Assembly: GCA_965284435.1 (NCBI GenBank)
Contig: OZ260083.1
Location: 2,852,001-2,916,000 of the forward strand
Length of the DNA stretch: 64,000 nt
Direction: 5' to 3'
Origin: CAIYZT01 sp947461435
Lineage (GTDB): Bacteria > Pseudomonadota > Alphaproteobacteria > Rhodobacterales > Rhodobacteraceae
Shown: positions 42,837-51,767 of the stretch, piece after piece
Position numbering within the stretch: position 1 is the stretch's first letter
Layout of the letters: each line of letters starts with the position of its first letter
Notes under the pieces: model-generated
What the model was told of the DNA's origin: nothing
Databases searched by the model: none
What the model saw: the letters and a program-made list of their open reading frames with translations, nothing else
Position numbers and translations under genes: made by a program

Positions 42837-43570
42837 CCAATTTTTCCTAGCATCTTATCAAGCCAGCCCGCGAAACCGCTGGCTTGGATGTCCAACAGCG
42901 GGGCAAGGGGACTGGCCTGCATGACATCTTTCTTGCGCGGCGGAAGGTATCGGTTCACCGGTTTTGTGCCCAGTTCAGGCATCAAGGCCATACCGCCGCG
43001 TTCGGCGCTCAGACGGCTGACATGGCTTTGCGGGTCTGCAAAATCCCCAAAATGCCGGGCGCCCGTCGGGCACGTACGCACGCAAGCTGGTTCACGGTCT
43101 TGCTCGGGAAGATTTTCGTTGTAAATCCGGTCAACGCAAAGGGTGCATTTTTTCATCACCCCTGCCGCCGCATCCAATTCGCGCGCACCGTATGGACAGG
43201 CCCAAGCACACAGCCCACACCCGATGCAGGCATCTTCGTTCACCAGAACAATCCCGTCTTCTGTGCGCTTGTAGCTGGCCCCGGTGGGGCAGACTGTCAC
43301 GCAGGGCGCATCATCACAGTGCAGACAGGACCGGGGCATGTTCACGATGATCGGCGCGGCGTCTTCTGGCGTGATCTGGTAGGAATGGACCCGGTTCAAG
43401 AATGTACCCGAAGGGGCAGCACCATAGGGATCTTGATCAGACAGCGGCGCGCCATAGCCTTGATCATTCCATCCCTTGCAGGCCGTGACGCAGGCCTGAC
43501 AGCCAACACAGGTATCCAGGTCGATCACCAGACCCAGTTTCTTGGTCGTGCTGTGCGGCAACGTGGTCAT
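42833..43570 (-). CDS. soeB: Iron-sulfur subunit of sulfite dehydrogenase (DmsB family)
   Basis: 245 residues with four [4Fe-4S] sites: CVGCQACVTACKGWN, CLHCDDAPCVTVCPTGA, CIGCGLCAWACPYGARE, and the pair CTLCVDRI with CVRTCPTGA. This is the DmsB/PsrB-type electron transfer subunit between the molybdenum subunit and the anchor. It overlaps soeA and soeC by 4 bases each. No signal peptide is seen, so the complex faces the cytoplasm as SoeABC does. Confidence 0.83.
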   Translation of the reverse strand: MTTLPHSTTKKLGLVIDLDTCVGCQACVTACKGWNDQGYGAPLSDQDPYGAAPSGTFLNRVHSYQITPEDAAPIIVNMPRSCLHCDDAPCVTVCPTGASYKRTEDGIVLVNEDACIGCGLCAWACPYGARELDAAAGVMKKCTLCVDRIYNENLPEQDREPACVRTCPTGARHFGDFADPQSHVSRLSAERGGMALMPELGTKPVNRYLPPRKKDVMQASPLAPLLDIQASGFAGWLDKMLGKIG

Positions 43571-46359
43571 GTCCGGCCCTCCCCTTTTGGCACGGGCCGC
43601 GAGACTGGCGCAAATACCGGCTCGCTATGATCACGCTTTCCGACCCGTTCCAGTTTTACCCGCAGGTCGAACCACGCGGCCTGCCCCGTGACGGGATCCG
43701 AGTTGGAATAGCGCAAGCCATCGCCCTTTTCCGGTAAAAGCTCTGATATCAGGTGGTTCAACAAAAAGCCCTCGGTCGCTTCAGTTGCGCCCTCGTCCAG
43801 CGCCCAAGCGCCCTTGCGTTTGCCGATTGCGTTCCAAGTCCAGACCGTTTCAGAATTCAGCGCGGCCATGTGCGCCACTGGGACCACGATTTGCCCATTT
43901 GGAGAGGTGACACGGGCATAGTCGCCCTCGTCAAAACCGTGTTGTTTCCAAACCTTCGTTGGGACGTAAAGGAAGTTCTTGCCCCGGATCTGGCGCAGCC
44001 ACGCGTTCTGCGTGCCCCAGGAATGGTACATGTCCATCGGCCGCTGTGTCAGCGCGTGCAGGGGATATTCTGCCTCTGCCGCCTCACCGAAGGGGGGGTA
44101 CCAAATGGGCAGAGGATCCATTGTCTGGCGGATTTGGGCGCGCAGATGGTCTGGGGGCTGCAAGAACCCTTGGCCTTCGGCCGCCAATTGAAAGCGGCGC
44201 ATCGGTTCGGACCAGATGTTGAACAAATAGGGCTGCGGCGATTCATAAAACGACGTCGCCACTGCCCAATCTTGATACGCCTTGTTCCAAGGCTTGTAGA
44301 ACAGCGCTTCTTGCGGGACGTGGGCCTGATAAAAGCCGCCGTTGTCGATATAGGCTTGCATCTGATCCGGGTTAGCCTCGCCCCGTCCTTCAAGATCGCC
44401 CCCCGCGCCGCGAAACCCGATAAGAGGGCCGACACCGGGGCGACGGATGTGATTGACGATGTAATCGGCGTAGTCCTTGAACTTGGCGCTGCCGTCTGGG
44501 TTTGTCATGCCCGGCAGGCCAAGACGCACGCCCAGATCCAGAAGGACAGATTGAAATCCGCGCACGCCTTCATGACCCGGTCGGTCCGGTGTGACCACGG
44601 GCCAGCGGATGGAATCCCCTGCCGCCCCCGGCTCTGATATCGGGCGGTCGAGGAGGGAAATGCAATCGTGGCGTTCCAGATAGGTGGTATCGGGCAGGAT
44701 CAGATCGGCATAGGCCACCATTTCAGAGGCATAGGCATCGGAATAGATGATACGAGGGATGACATAATCGCCCTCTGCAGTCTTGTCGGTCAACATGGCC
44801 ATGACCTGCGCCGTGTTCATCGAGGAATTCCACGCCATGTTTGCCATGTACAAGAACAGCGTGTCGATCCGATAGGGATCGCCCGCATGGGCGTTGGGAA
44901 TGACCATATGCATCATCCCATGCGCCGAGAACGGATTTTCCCAGCTGAAGGCCTTGTCAATCCGCGCCGGGCTGCCATCTGGCAGAAGTGCCAATTGCTC
45001 GGGGCTGCGGACATAGCCCAGATGAGGGCCGGACAAGGGTTTGCCGGGCACTGAAATGAAATGCGGGGTTGGGTGCGCCTCCACCGGTTTGGGATAGGGC
45101 GGTTTGAACCGGTATCCACCCGGAACCTCGACCGTGCCAAGAACGATCTGCAGCAGATGCAGCGCGCGGGCCGTTTGAAAGCCGTTGGAATGGGCCGAAA
45201 TACCGCGCATGGCATGAAAAGACACGGGCCGTCCCGTCATCTTTTCATGAAGATCGCCTCGGAAATCAGTCCAAGGTTGATCGATTTCAATGGCTTCATC
45301 AAAGGCCACACGAGCGAGTTCGGCGGCCAGGATACGAATTCGATTGGCAGAAATACCGCAGCGTTCGGCCACCTGTTCGGGGGCATAATCGGCGGACAGA
45401 TAGCGTTCGGCCATATGCTGAAACACCGTGCGATGACCCTGCCAGACCGCTCCCAGATCAGGCTGGACACCCAGCCCATCCCATGGGGCGGGCTTGCCCG
45501 TGCGTTTGTCGATCACAAAGGGTTGGCTTTCGGCATTCTTCACGATCAGGCCCTTTTCGGGACCGTCAGTTTCATTGACAAGCAGCGGGGCGTTGGTGAA
45601 CCGAGCAAGATAGGCAAGATCGATCTTGCCCGCTGCCAGCAAGCAATGGATCAGTGACAAGATCAAAAGACCGTCCGTGCCCGGCGTGATGCCATACCAG
45701 TCATCCGCGACGGCATTATATCCGGTACGGATCGGGTTGACCCCCACAACACGGGCGCCGCGTTCTTTCAACTTGCCAAGGCCGATCTTGATGGGATTGC
45801 TATCATGGTCTTCGGCCACGCCGAACATGACGAAAAGTTTGGTGCGGTCCCAATCGGGCTGGCCAAATTCCCAAAAGGCACCGCCAAGGGTATAGATTCC
45901 GCCCGCCGCCATGTTGACAGAACAGAACCCCCCATGGGCGGCGTAATTGGGTGTGCCAAATTGTTGTGCCCACCAACCGGTAAAGCTTTGCGATTGGTCG
46001 CGCCCCGTGAAAAAGGCAAGCTTTTCTGGCGCCGTTTCGCGCAGCGGTTTCATCCATGCGGTGGCAAGACCAAGCGCCTCTTCCCACGAAATCTCCTCAA
46101 ACGCGCCGGATCCGCGTGGGCCGACGCGCCGCAAGGGCGCGCGCAAACGGCTGGGCGCGGTGACCTGCATGATCCCTGAAGCCCCTTTGGCGCAAAGAAC
46201 ACCTTTGTTCACCGGGTGGTCTTTGTTGCCTTCGATGTAAGTCACTTTGCCGGAGGTCAGGTGCACGTCGATCCCGCAGCGGCACGCGCACATGTAGCAG
46301 GTGGTCTTGCGGATCTCATCCGATACATGGGGGGAAAGGTCGATCCGGGGCTGGTTCAT
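43567..46359 (-). CDS. soeA: Molybdopterin subunit of sulfite dehydrogenase (SoeA-like)
   Basis: 930 residues. The N-terminal [4Fe-4S] ligands are in CYMCACRCGIDV and later VLCAKGASG. The bis-MGD domain follows, with HGGFCSVNMAAGG, where Cys is the probable molybdenum ligand, and MFGVAEDHDSNPIKIGLG. The C-terminal cofactor domain has ALTQRPMDMYHSWGTQNAWL. There is no Tat signal, which separates it from DmsA and fits cytoplasmic SoeA. It oxidises sulfite to sulfate. It lies in one overlapping operon with ackA, the exporter and xsc. Confidence 0.8.
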   Translation of the reverse strand: MNQPRIDLSPHVSDEIRKTTCYMCACRCGIDVHLTSGKVTYIEGNKDHPVNKGVLCAKGASGIMQVTAPSRLRAPLRRVGPRGSGAFEEISWEEALGLATAWMKPLRETAPEKLAFFTGRDQSQSFTGWWAQQFGTPNYAAHGGFCSVNMAAGGIYTLGGAFWEFGQPDWDRTKLFVMFGVAEDHDSNPIKIGLGKLKERGARVVGVNPIRTGYNAVADDWYGITPGTDGLLILSLIHCLLAAGKIDLAYLARFTNAPLLVNETDGPEKGLIVKNAESQPFVIDKRTGKPAPWDGLGVQPDLGAVWQGHRTVFQHMAERYLSADYAPEQVAERCGISANRIRILAAELARVAFDEAIEIDQPWTDFRGDLHEKMTGRPVSFHAMRGISAHSNGFQTARALHLLQIVLGTVEVPGGYRFKPPYPKPVEAHPTPHFISVPGKPLSGPHLGYVRSPEQLALLPDGSPARIDKAFSWENPFSAHGMMHMVIPNAHAGDPYRIDTLFLYMANMAWNSSMNTAQVMAMLTDKTAEGDYVIPRIIYSDAYASEMVAYADLILPDTTYLERHDCISLLDRPISEPGAAGDSIRWPVVTPDRPGHEGVRGFQSVLLDLGVRLGLPGMTNPDGSAKFKDYADYIVNHIRRPGVGPLIGFRGAGGDLEGRGEANPDQMQAYIDNGGFYQAHVPQEALFYKPWNKAYQDWAVATSFYESPQPYLFNIWSEPMRRFQLAAEGQGFLQPPDHLRAQIRQTMDPLPIWYPPFGEAAEAEYPLHALTQRPMDMYHSWGTQNAWLRQIRGKNFLYVPTKVWKQHGFDEGDYARVTSPNGQIVVPVAHMAALNSETVWTWNAIGKRKGAWALDEGATEATEGFLLNHLISELLPEKGDGLRYSNSDPVTGQAAWFDLRVKLERVGKRDHSEPVFAPVSRPVPKGEGRT

Positions 46360-47450
46360 CCGCGCTCTCCTGCCATGATCTGCATGGCCTCGGTGGCAAT
46401 CTGACGTTCTTCCTCAGCAGGAACTGTCCAGATCGCGACATTTGAATGTGTATCCTGAAGGATTGATCGGTTCTGCGCGTTGGCGTCCGGGTCGATGCGG
46501 GCACCAAGAAAGCCAAGCCCGGCCACGATTTTCGCACGCAAGACCATGTCATTCTCGCCAATACCGCCGGTAAAGGCCAAGGCGTCGGCCCCGCCCATGG
46601 CAGCAATCATCGAGCCGGCATGACGGACAACCCAATAGCAGAAATGATCCAAGGCAAAGGTGGCCTCTGGCGTAGCGGCGGCGTGAAGGCTGCGCATGTC
46701 GGCTGCCCCGCCCAGCCCAAGCAAACCGCTGCCCTGATTCAAAAGGCGCGCCGCGCCGTCGATGCCCAACTCTTCGGCCAATTTCAACACAGCGTTGCCA
46801 TCAATGTTGCCTGCCCGTGTTCCCATGGTCAGGCCATCCAGCGGCGAATAGCCCATGGTTGTGGCCACCGAACGCCCTTCGTGAATGGCGCAAAGCGATG
46901 CGCCATTTCCCAAATGCAACGCAAGCAGGCGATTTGGCTGGGGATAAATGCCGTCTTCTTGTACTTTTCGAACAAGCGCGGCATAGGACAGCCCATGAAA
47001 GCCATAGCGGCGCAGACCCATGTCGCGCGCAGATTTTGGCAAGGCATAGGTTGTGGCGACAGCCGGGTTGGTGGCGTGAAACGCAGTGTCAAAACTGGCA
47101 TATTGCGGCAAATCGGGACAAAGCGATGCAATCGCTTCGATCCCCATCAGGTTTGCAGGGTTGTGCAAGGGCGCAAGCGGGACACAAGCGCGGATCGCAG
47201 AAACAGTCGCATCGGTAATGTGGCACGCCGACGTCAGGGACGAGCCGCCATGAACGACCCGGTGCGCAGCCCCGCGAAGCGACGACAAAGGCATGTCCAT
47301 CTGATCCAGGGCCTGCTGCAACGCCTCAACATGGCTGTGCGCCCCCCCCGACCCGATCCGTTCCGCCCTTGCCTGCGCCACCTGCCGCAGGGTTTCGTCA
47401 AACACCGCAAGCTTTATCGACGAGGATCCTGCATTGACCACCAGCAGCAT
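46356..47450 (-). CDS. ackA: Acetate kinase
   Basis: 364 residues. AckA features: VVNAGSSSIKLAV, HRVVHGG, DTAFHAT, YGFHGLSY, LHLGNGAS, GTRAGNIDG and FTGGIGEND. It makes ATP and acetate from the acetyl phosphate released by Xsc, so it replaces or adds to a phosphotransacetylase, which is not in this operon. Slightly shorter than usual (about 390-400). It starts directly after the exporter stop and overlaps soeA by 4 bases. Confidence 0.88.
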   Translation of the reverse strand: MLLVVNAGSSSIKLAVFDETLRQVAQARAERIGSGGAHSHVEALQQALDQMDMPLSSLRGAAHRVVHGGSSLTSACHITDATVSAIRACVPLAPLHNPANLMGIEAIASLCPDLPQYASFDTAFHATNPAVATTYALPKSARDMGLRRYGFHGLSYAALVRKVQEDGIYPQPNRLLALHLGNGASLCAIHEGRSVATTMGYSPLDGLTMGTRAGNIDGNAVLKLAEELGIDGAARLLNQGSGLLGLGGAADMRSLHAAATPEATFALDHFCYWVVRHAGSMIAAMGGADALAFTGGIGENDMVLRAKIVAGLGFLGARIDPDANAQNRSILQDTHSNVAIWTVPAEEERQIATEAMQIMAGERG

Positions 47451-48197
47451 CTACAGCACCGCCTTGCCCAGCCCCATCAGCGCCAGCAAAGCCAACAATC
47501 CAATGGCAAATTTACGGAAATCTTGCGGATCGGTGTTGAAAAAATGCCGCCCCCCCAACCAATTGCCCAAGAACACCATGGGCAAGGTCATCAAGCTGGC
47601 CCAGAGCGTATCCCAGGAAATCATGCCGCTGTACCAGTACAGCGGACCCGAATAGATATCCAAAATCGGAAAGTAAGCGACCAAGGTGGCCCGAAACACA
47701 TTGGCGGCCATCGGCTGTGCCGCAAAAAAAGCGGCCACCGGAAGACCGCCCATCCCCGGTGCATTGGCCAAACCCGAAATGAACCCGACGCCAAGGGTTG
47801 CTGTTGATCCCGCTTCGGCCTTCATTTGCCAACCGGCCAGCAAGATCAAACACATGAGCAGAATGTAGCCTGATATGGCCGCCCGTGCGGCATCTTCGGA
47901 GATCGATCCCAGGGCCCAAAGGCCCAGAGGCATGCCCACCGCAGCGCCGATCATCAAAAACCCAACACGCCGCCAATCGACGTCGCGCGACAGACCCCTC
48001 CAAGCTTGCAGGGTCATCACCGCTTCGCAGATGATCACGACAGCGGTGAAATTCAGCGGATTTGTGACCAGCGCAGAGGCGGCGATCACAAGCGCGGAAA
48101 AGCCAAAGCCGGAATAGCCCCGCACAAAGGCCGCAATCAAAACGGCTGCGGCCAAATAGGCCGCAGCGCCAAGTCCCAGATCAAAGGGCAGCGTCAT
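47451..48197 (-). CDS. TauE/SafE-family sulfite exporter
   Basis: 248 residues, about seven or eight membrane segments, with the TauE/SafE repeat features GYSGFGFSALVIAASALV near the N-terminus and GLANAPGMGGLPVAAFFAA in the second half. Members in sulfonate operons (TauZ/TauE) export sulfite or sulfoacetate. It overlaps the xsc stop by 4 bases. Having both this exporter and SoeABC in one operon suggests two routes for dealing with sulfite. Confidence 0.82.
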   Translation of the reverse strand: MTLPFDLGLGAAAYLAAAVLIAAFVRGYSGFGFSALVIAASALVTNPLNFTAVVIICEAVMTLQAWRGLSRDVDWRRVGFLMIGAAVGMPLGLWALGSISEDAARAAISGYILLMCLILLAGWQMKAEAGSTATLGVGFISGLANAPGMGGLPVAAFFAAQPMAANVFRATLVAYFPILDIYSGPLYWYSGMISWDTLWASLMTLPMVFLGNWLGGRHFFNTDPQDFRKFAIGLLALLALMGLGKAVL

Positions 48198-49966
48198 ACC
48201 AATTGAGGGCGCATGTCGGCGGCGGAAATGCCCGCCACCGACACGGGCTTTTTCATCGCGTCGCGGCGGAAAGGCTCTCCAAGTTCCTGGTTGATCATGG
48301 CTTCGATCAAGGTCGTGGTGCCAGCCTTTTGGTCCGCAATGGCCTGGGTCAGCGCATCGCGCAGTTCTTCCATCGTCCGCGCGACCACGCCTTTGAGACC
48401 GCAGGCCTTTGCAATCCCGGCATAGGAGACCTTCTCGTCCAGTTCGGTGCCGACAAAGTTATCATCATACCACAGGGTCGAATTGCGCTTTTCCGCGCCC
48501 CACTGATAGTTCCGGAACACAACCTGCGTGATCGCGGGCCATTCACCGCGCCCGATCGCCGTCAGTTCGGTCACAGCAATGCCAAACGCACCATCGCCAG
48601 AAAATCCGACGACCGGAATATCCGGGCAACCGATTTTTGCCCCCACGACTGCCGGCAATCCATAGCCGCAGGGGCCAAACAGGCCCGGGGCAAGGTATTT
48701 GCGGCCCTGTTCAAAGGTTGGGTACGCATTGCCGATCGCGCAGTTATTGCCGATATCGGAAGAAATGATCGCCTCTTTCGGCAAGGCCGATTGAATGGCG
48801 CGCCAGGCCATGCGCGGGCTCATCCAGTCGGGTTTGTCGGCGCGGGCGCGCTGGTTCCAGGTGGTGCCCACATCGTCGTCTTCGTGGTCCATCGATGAAA
48901 GCTGCTGTGCCCAAGCCGATTTTGTCTGCGCAATCTTGGCCTTGCGATCGGCACGGCCCGCATCACCTGCCGTCCTGGACAGTTTGGCCAACAGCGCCTC
49001 GGCCACTTTTTTGGCATCACCCACGATGCCGACGGTCACTTTCTTCGTCAGGCCAATCCGATCGGGGTTCATGTCGACCTGAATGATTTTGGCTGTCTTG
49101 GGCCAATAATCGAGCCCGTAGCCCGGCAGCGTGGAAAATGGGTTCAAGCGGGTGCCAAGACATAGAACGACATCGGCCTGCGAAATCAGTTCCATCCCGG
49201 CTTTGGATCCGTTGTATCCAAGGGGTCCGGCAAACAACGGGTGACTGCCGGGAAAAGCGTCGTTGTGTTGGTATCCGACGCAAACCGGTGCATCCAAACG
49301 CTCGGCCAGACGCATCGATGCCGGAATCGCCCCGCCAATCACAACGCCTGCGCCATTCAAGATCACAGGGAATTTTGCCGAAGACAGCAAATCCGCAGCC
49401 GCTGCAATGGCCTCTTCGCCGCCAGAGGGGCGTTCGAATTCCACGATGGCTGGCAGATCAATGTCGATCACCTGAGTCCAATAATCGCGCGGCATGTTGA
49501 TCTGCGCCGGTGCGCTGGCGCGGCGGGCGTTGATGATGACACGGTTCAGCACTTCTGCCACGCGGGAAGGGTCGCGCACTTCTTCTTGATAGGCGACCAT
49601 GTCCTTGAACAGGGCCATCTGTTCAACCTCTTGGAACCCGCCCATGCCGATGGTTTTGTTCGCCGCCTGGGGCGTTACCAACAACAAAGGGGTGTGGTTC
49701 CAATAGGCCGTTTTCACAGCGGTCACAAAATTGGTGATCCCGGGGCCATTTTGGGCAATCATCATCGACATCTTGCCAGAGGCGCGGGTGTAGCCATCTG
49801 CCATCATTCCGCCCGAACCTTCATGGGCGCAGTCCCAAAAGGTGATGCCTGCCTTGGGAAACAGATCCGATATGGGCATGAAAGCCGATCCGATGATGCC
49901 AAAGGCATGTTCAATGCCGTGCATTTGCAGAACTTTGACAAAGGCTTCTTCGGTGGTCATTTTCAT
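48194..49966 (-). CDS. xsc: Sulfoacetaldehyde acetyltransferase
   Basis: 590 residues from ATG 49966, with GGAG eight bases before it. It is a thiamine-diphosphate enzyme: the N-terminal domain has HEGSGGMMADGYTRASGK (active Glu region), and the ThDP motif is GDGAFG with NYQWGAEKRN after it. The ending VSVAGISAADMRPQLV is normal for Xsc. It converts sulfoacetaldehyde plus phosphate to acetyl phosphate and sulfite. It is first in the operon xsc, exporter, ackA, soeABC, with two TauR-type repeats upstream. Confidence 0.93.
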   Translation of the reverse strand: MKMTTEEAFVKVLQMHGIEHAFGIIGSAFMPISDLFPKAGITFWDCAHEGSGGMMADGYTRASGKMSMMIAQNGPGITNFVTAVKTAYWNHTPLLLVTPQAANKTIGMGGFQEVEQMALFKDMVAYQEEVRDPSRVAEVLNRVIINARRASAPAQINMPRDYWTQVIDIDLPAIVEFERPSGGEEAIAAAADLLSSAKFPVILNGAGVVIGGAIPASMRLAERLDAPVCVGYQHNDAFPGSHPLFAGPLGYNGSKAGMELISQADVVLCLGTRLNPFSTLPGYGLDYWPKTAKIIQVDMNPDRIGLTKKVTVGIVGDAKKVAEALLAKLSRTAGDAGRADRKAKIAQTKSAWAQQLSSMDHEDDDVGTTWNQRARADKPDWMSPRMAWRAIQSALPKEAIISSDIGNNCAIGNAYPTFEQGRKYLAPGLFGPCGYGLPAVVGAKIGCPDIPVVGFSGDGAFGIAVTELTAIGRGEWPAITQVVFRNYQWGAEKRNSTLWYDDNFVGTELDEKVSYAGIAKACGLKGVVARTMEELRDALTQAIADQKAGTTTLIEAMINQELGEPFRRDAMKKPVSVAGISAADMRPQLV

Positions 49967-50021
49967 GGGCGTATCTCCATCAACGTGTTGTCTGGGTTCT
50001 ACCCTTGGCACGGGTGCCGCC

Positions 50022-50054
50022 TTAGGGCCAGTGGCAAGGCCGTCATAAGACCAG
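50022..50054 (-). promoter_or_regulatory. Candidate TauR direct repeats upstream of xsc
   Basis: On the minus strand CTGGTCTTAT (50054-50045) and CTGGCCCTAA (50031-50022) repeat in the same direction 23 bases apart. TauR of Rhodobacter capsulatus binds direct repeats of CTGGACYTAA. The pair lies 56-88 bases before the xsc start, a fitting activator position. Confidence 0.65.
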
Positions 50055-50172
50055 TGAGCCCAAGGGTGACAGGGCGGCGCCGGTTGAAGGGAATGCGGCG
50101 CAAAATTGCAGCAACAAGCCTTGGGTTTTCGCGGATTTACAACGCGTTAGGGTTGAAGGGCCAAGGACTGCT

Positions 50173-51639
50173 TTAACCGTGCCCCAGTCGGATCGCCCGG
50201 GCAATACGCGAAATACCTTCGGGTATCTTTGCATGGGCAATCGAGGAATAGCCCAGTCGATAATAGTTTCGCGGGGCATTCTTGGGATCAAAGAAGGCAC
50301 GGCCGGGTTCAATCAAAACCCCTTCTTCGCGCAGGCGGACGGCCAAGACATCCGTATCAACCATTTCCGGGGCCTTCATCCAAAAGGACGAGCCCCCAAA
50401 GCCACCTTGACCGGCCACCGTCAGTCCATGCTCGCGGATCGCCTCGTCCATGACCTGACGGCGGCGGCGATAGGCATTTCTCATTCGGTTGATCAGGGCG
50501 TCATAATGCCCCAAAGACAGAAAATAGGCCACGGTCCGCTGAATATGCCCCGGCGGATGACGCAGCATCATCAACCGCAGCGCCCGCGCTTCGCGGATGA
50601 AGGAGGGCGGCCCGACCAGATATCCCAAACGCATCCCCGGAAAAACGGATTTGGAAAAAGAGCCTGCATAAACCACGCGCCCCTCGGTATCCAAAGATTT
50701 AAGCGCGGGAGAAACGGGCTTGAGAAAGCTCATCTCGAATTCGTAATCATCTTCGACGATCACAAACCCTTCGCGTCCTGCCGCTTCAAGCAGGGCGATG
50801 CGGCGCTCCAACGGCATGGTGGCATTCGTGGGGCATTGATGCGATGCTGTCGTATAGACGACGTCCACGCCTTTTGGCAGGCGGTCCGGCGGCAAGCCAT
50901 CGGCGTCGACATCCACCGAAACCGCCTCGGTGCCCGACGGGTCCAACAGGCCGCGCAAACCCGAATACCCGGGGTTTTCAACAGCCGCGCGCCGCCCCGG
51001 GCCCAAAAGAGCGGCAACGGTGATCCAAAGCGCATTCTGCGCGCCCATGGTCAAAAGCACCTCGTCCTCACGCGCCGCGATGCCCCGACGAGGGAGAATC
51101 GAGCGCAAAAGATATTCAATCAACAAAGGGTCGTCGCGATCATACATATCGCTGGTCAAAGCGGCAAAATCCTTGCGTCCCAAGGCTCGCAGGGCGCAAA
51201 GACGCCAGTTTTGATGATCAAACAGGCTGCCATCGGCCTGACCATAGATGAAAGGATAGGCGTAGTTTTCCCAGTCCAAGGGCCGGGGCACTGTGGCAAA
51301 GCCGGTAAACCGCCCCCCTGCAAGGCGGGCGAAGGCCGCGCCTTCGGCGCGCGCGCTTCGTGCGGGCAGTTCCGGTGCACGCGGTGCGTTTTCGGAAATG
51401 AAATAGCCCGATCGGCCCTTGGCCATCAGATAGTCAGCACTGACCAATTCGGCATAGGCCAAAGTGACCGTGATCCGGCTGATGCCCAGATGTTCGGCCA
51501 ATCCGCGCGACGACGGCATTTTCTGACCCGGTCGAAACCGGCCCGACAGGATGCCTTCGGTCACCATTTGCCGGATGCGCTGTTGCAAGGTGCCGCGCCC
51601 CGTGGGGGGAAGGATGAAAGATTCGGCGTGGATTGACAT
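50173..51639 (-). CDS. tauR: TauR-type regulator (MocR: GntR HTH plus aminotransferase domain)
   Basis: 488 residues. The GntR winged helix is at about 15-80 (RQMVTEGILSGRFRPGQKMP, LAEHLGISRITVTLAYAELV). The rest is a fold-type I aminotransferase: NPGYSGLRGLLD, ASHQCPTNATMPLERR, VEDDYEFEMS and YAGSFSKSVFPGMRLGYLVG, where Lys binds PLP. MocR-type TauR activates taurine genes with taurine/PLP as signal. It lies between tpa and xsc, as in other Rhodobacterales. Confidence 0.88.
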   Translation of the reverse strand: MSIHAESFILPPTGRGTLQQRIRQMVTEGILSGRFRPGQKMPSSRGLAEHLGISRITVTLAYAELVSADYLMAKGRSGYFISENAPRAPELPARSARAEGAAFARLAGGRFTGFATVPRPLDWENYAYPFIYGQADGSLFDHQNWRLCALRALGRKDFAALTSDMYDRDDPLLIEYLLRSILPRRGIAAREDEVLLTMGAQNALWITVAALLGPGRRAAVENPGYSGLRGLLDPSGTEAVSVDVDADGLPPDRLPKGVDVVYTTASHQCPTNATMPLERRIALLEAAGREGFVIVEDDYEFEMSFLKPVSPALKSLDTEGRVVYAGSFSKSVFPGMRLGYLVGPPSFIREARALRLMMLRHPPGHIQRTVAYFLSLGHYDALINRMRNAYRRRRQVMDEAIREHGLTVAGQGGFGGSSFWMKAPEMVDTDVLAVRLREEGVLIEPGRAFFDPKNAPRNYYRLGYSSIAHAKIPEGISRIARAIRLGHG

Positions 51640-51640
51640 T

Positions 51641-51671
51641 CTGGCCTCATCCTCGGGAAATCTGGACTTAT
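51641..51671 (+). promoter_or_regulatory. Direct repeats upstream of tauR, possible TauR site
   Basis: CTGGCCTCAT (51641-51650) and CTGGACTTAT (51662-51671) are in the same direction, 21 bases apart; the second is one base off CTGGACYTAA. They are on the plus strand, opposite to the pairs at xsc and tpa, and start just 2 bases before the tauR ATG, so a self-repression role is more likely than activation. Confidence 0.5.
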
Positions 51672-51712
51672 CAGGGGAAGTCAGCGGGCAGAAGTCAAGG
51701 GGATCGCTTATG

Positions 51713-51746
51713 AAAAACGCCCCGCCTTCCCAAGGAAGACGGGGCG
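51713..51746 (-). terminator. Rho-independent terminator of tpa
   Basis: On the minus strand a 13-bp stem (arms CGCCCCGTCTTCC and GGAAGGCGGGGCG, one G-T pair, 3-base loop) is followed by TTTTT. It ends the tpa transcript 22 bases after its stop, so tauR has its own promoter. Confidence 0.9.
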
Positions 51747-51767
51747 CCTATGCCGTTGGATTGCTGA

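Noticed and set aside
43753..44637. 294-codon plus-strand frame opposite soeA
   Set aside because: Antisense shadow of a well-supported molybdopterin subunit.
50179..51636. 485-codon plus-strand open frame opposite tauR
   Set aside because: Mirror of the tauR reading frame; composition is that of a shadow frame and tauR has full motifs.
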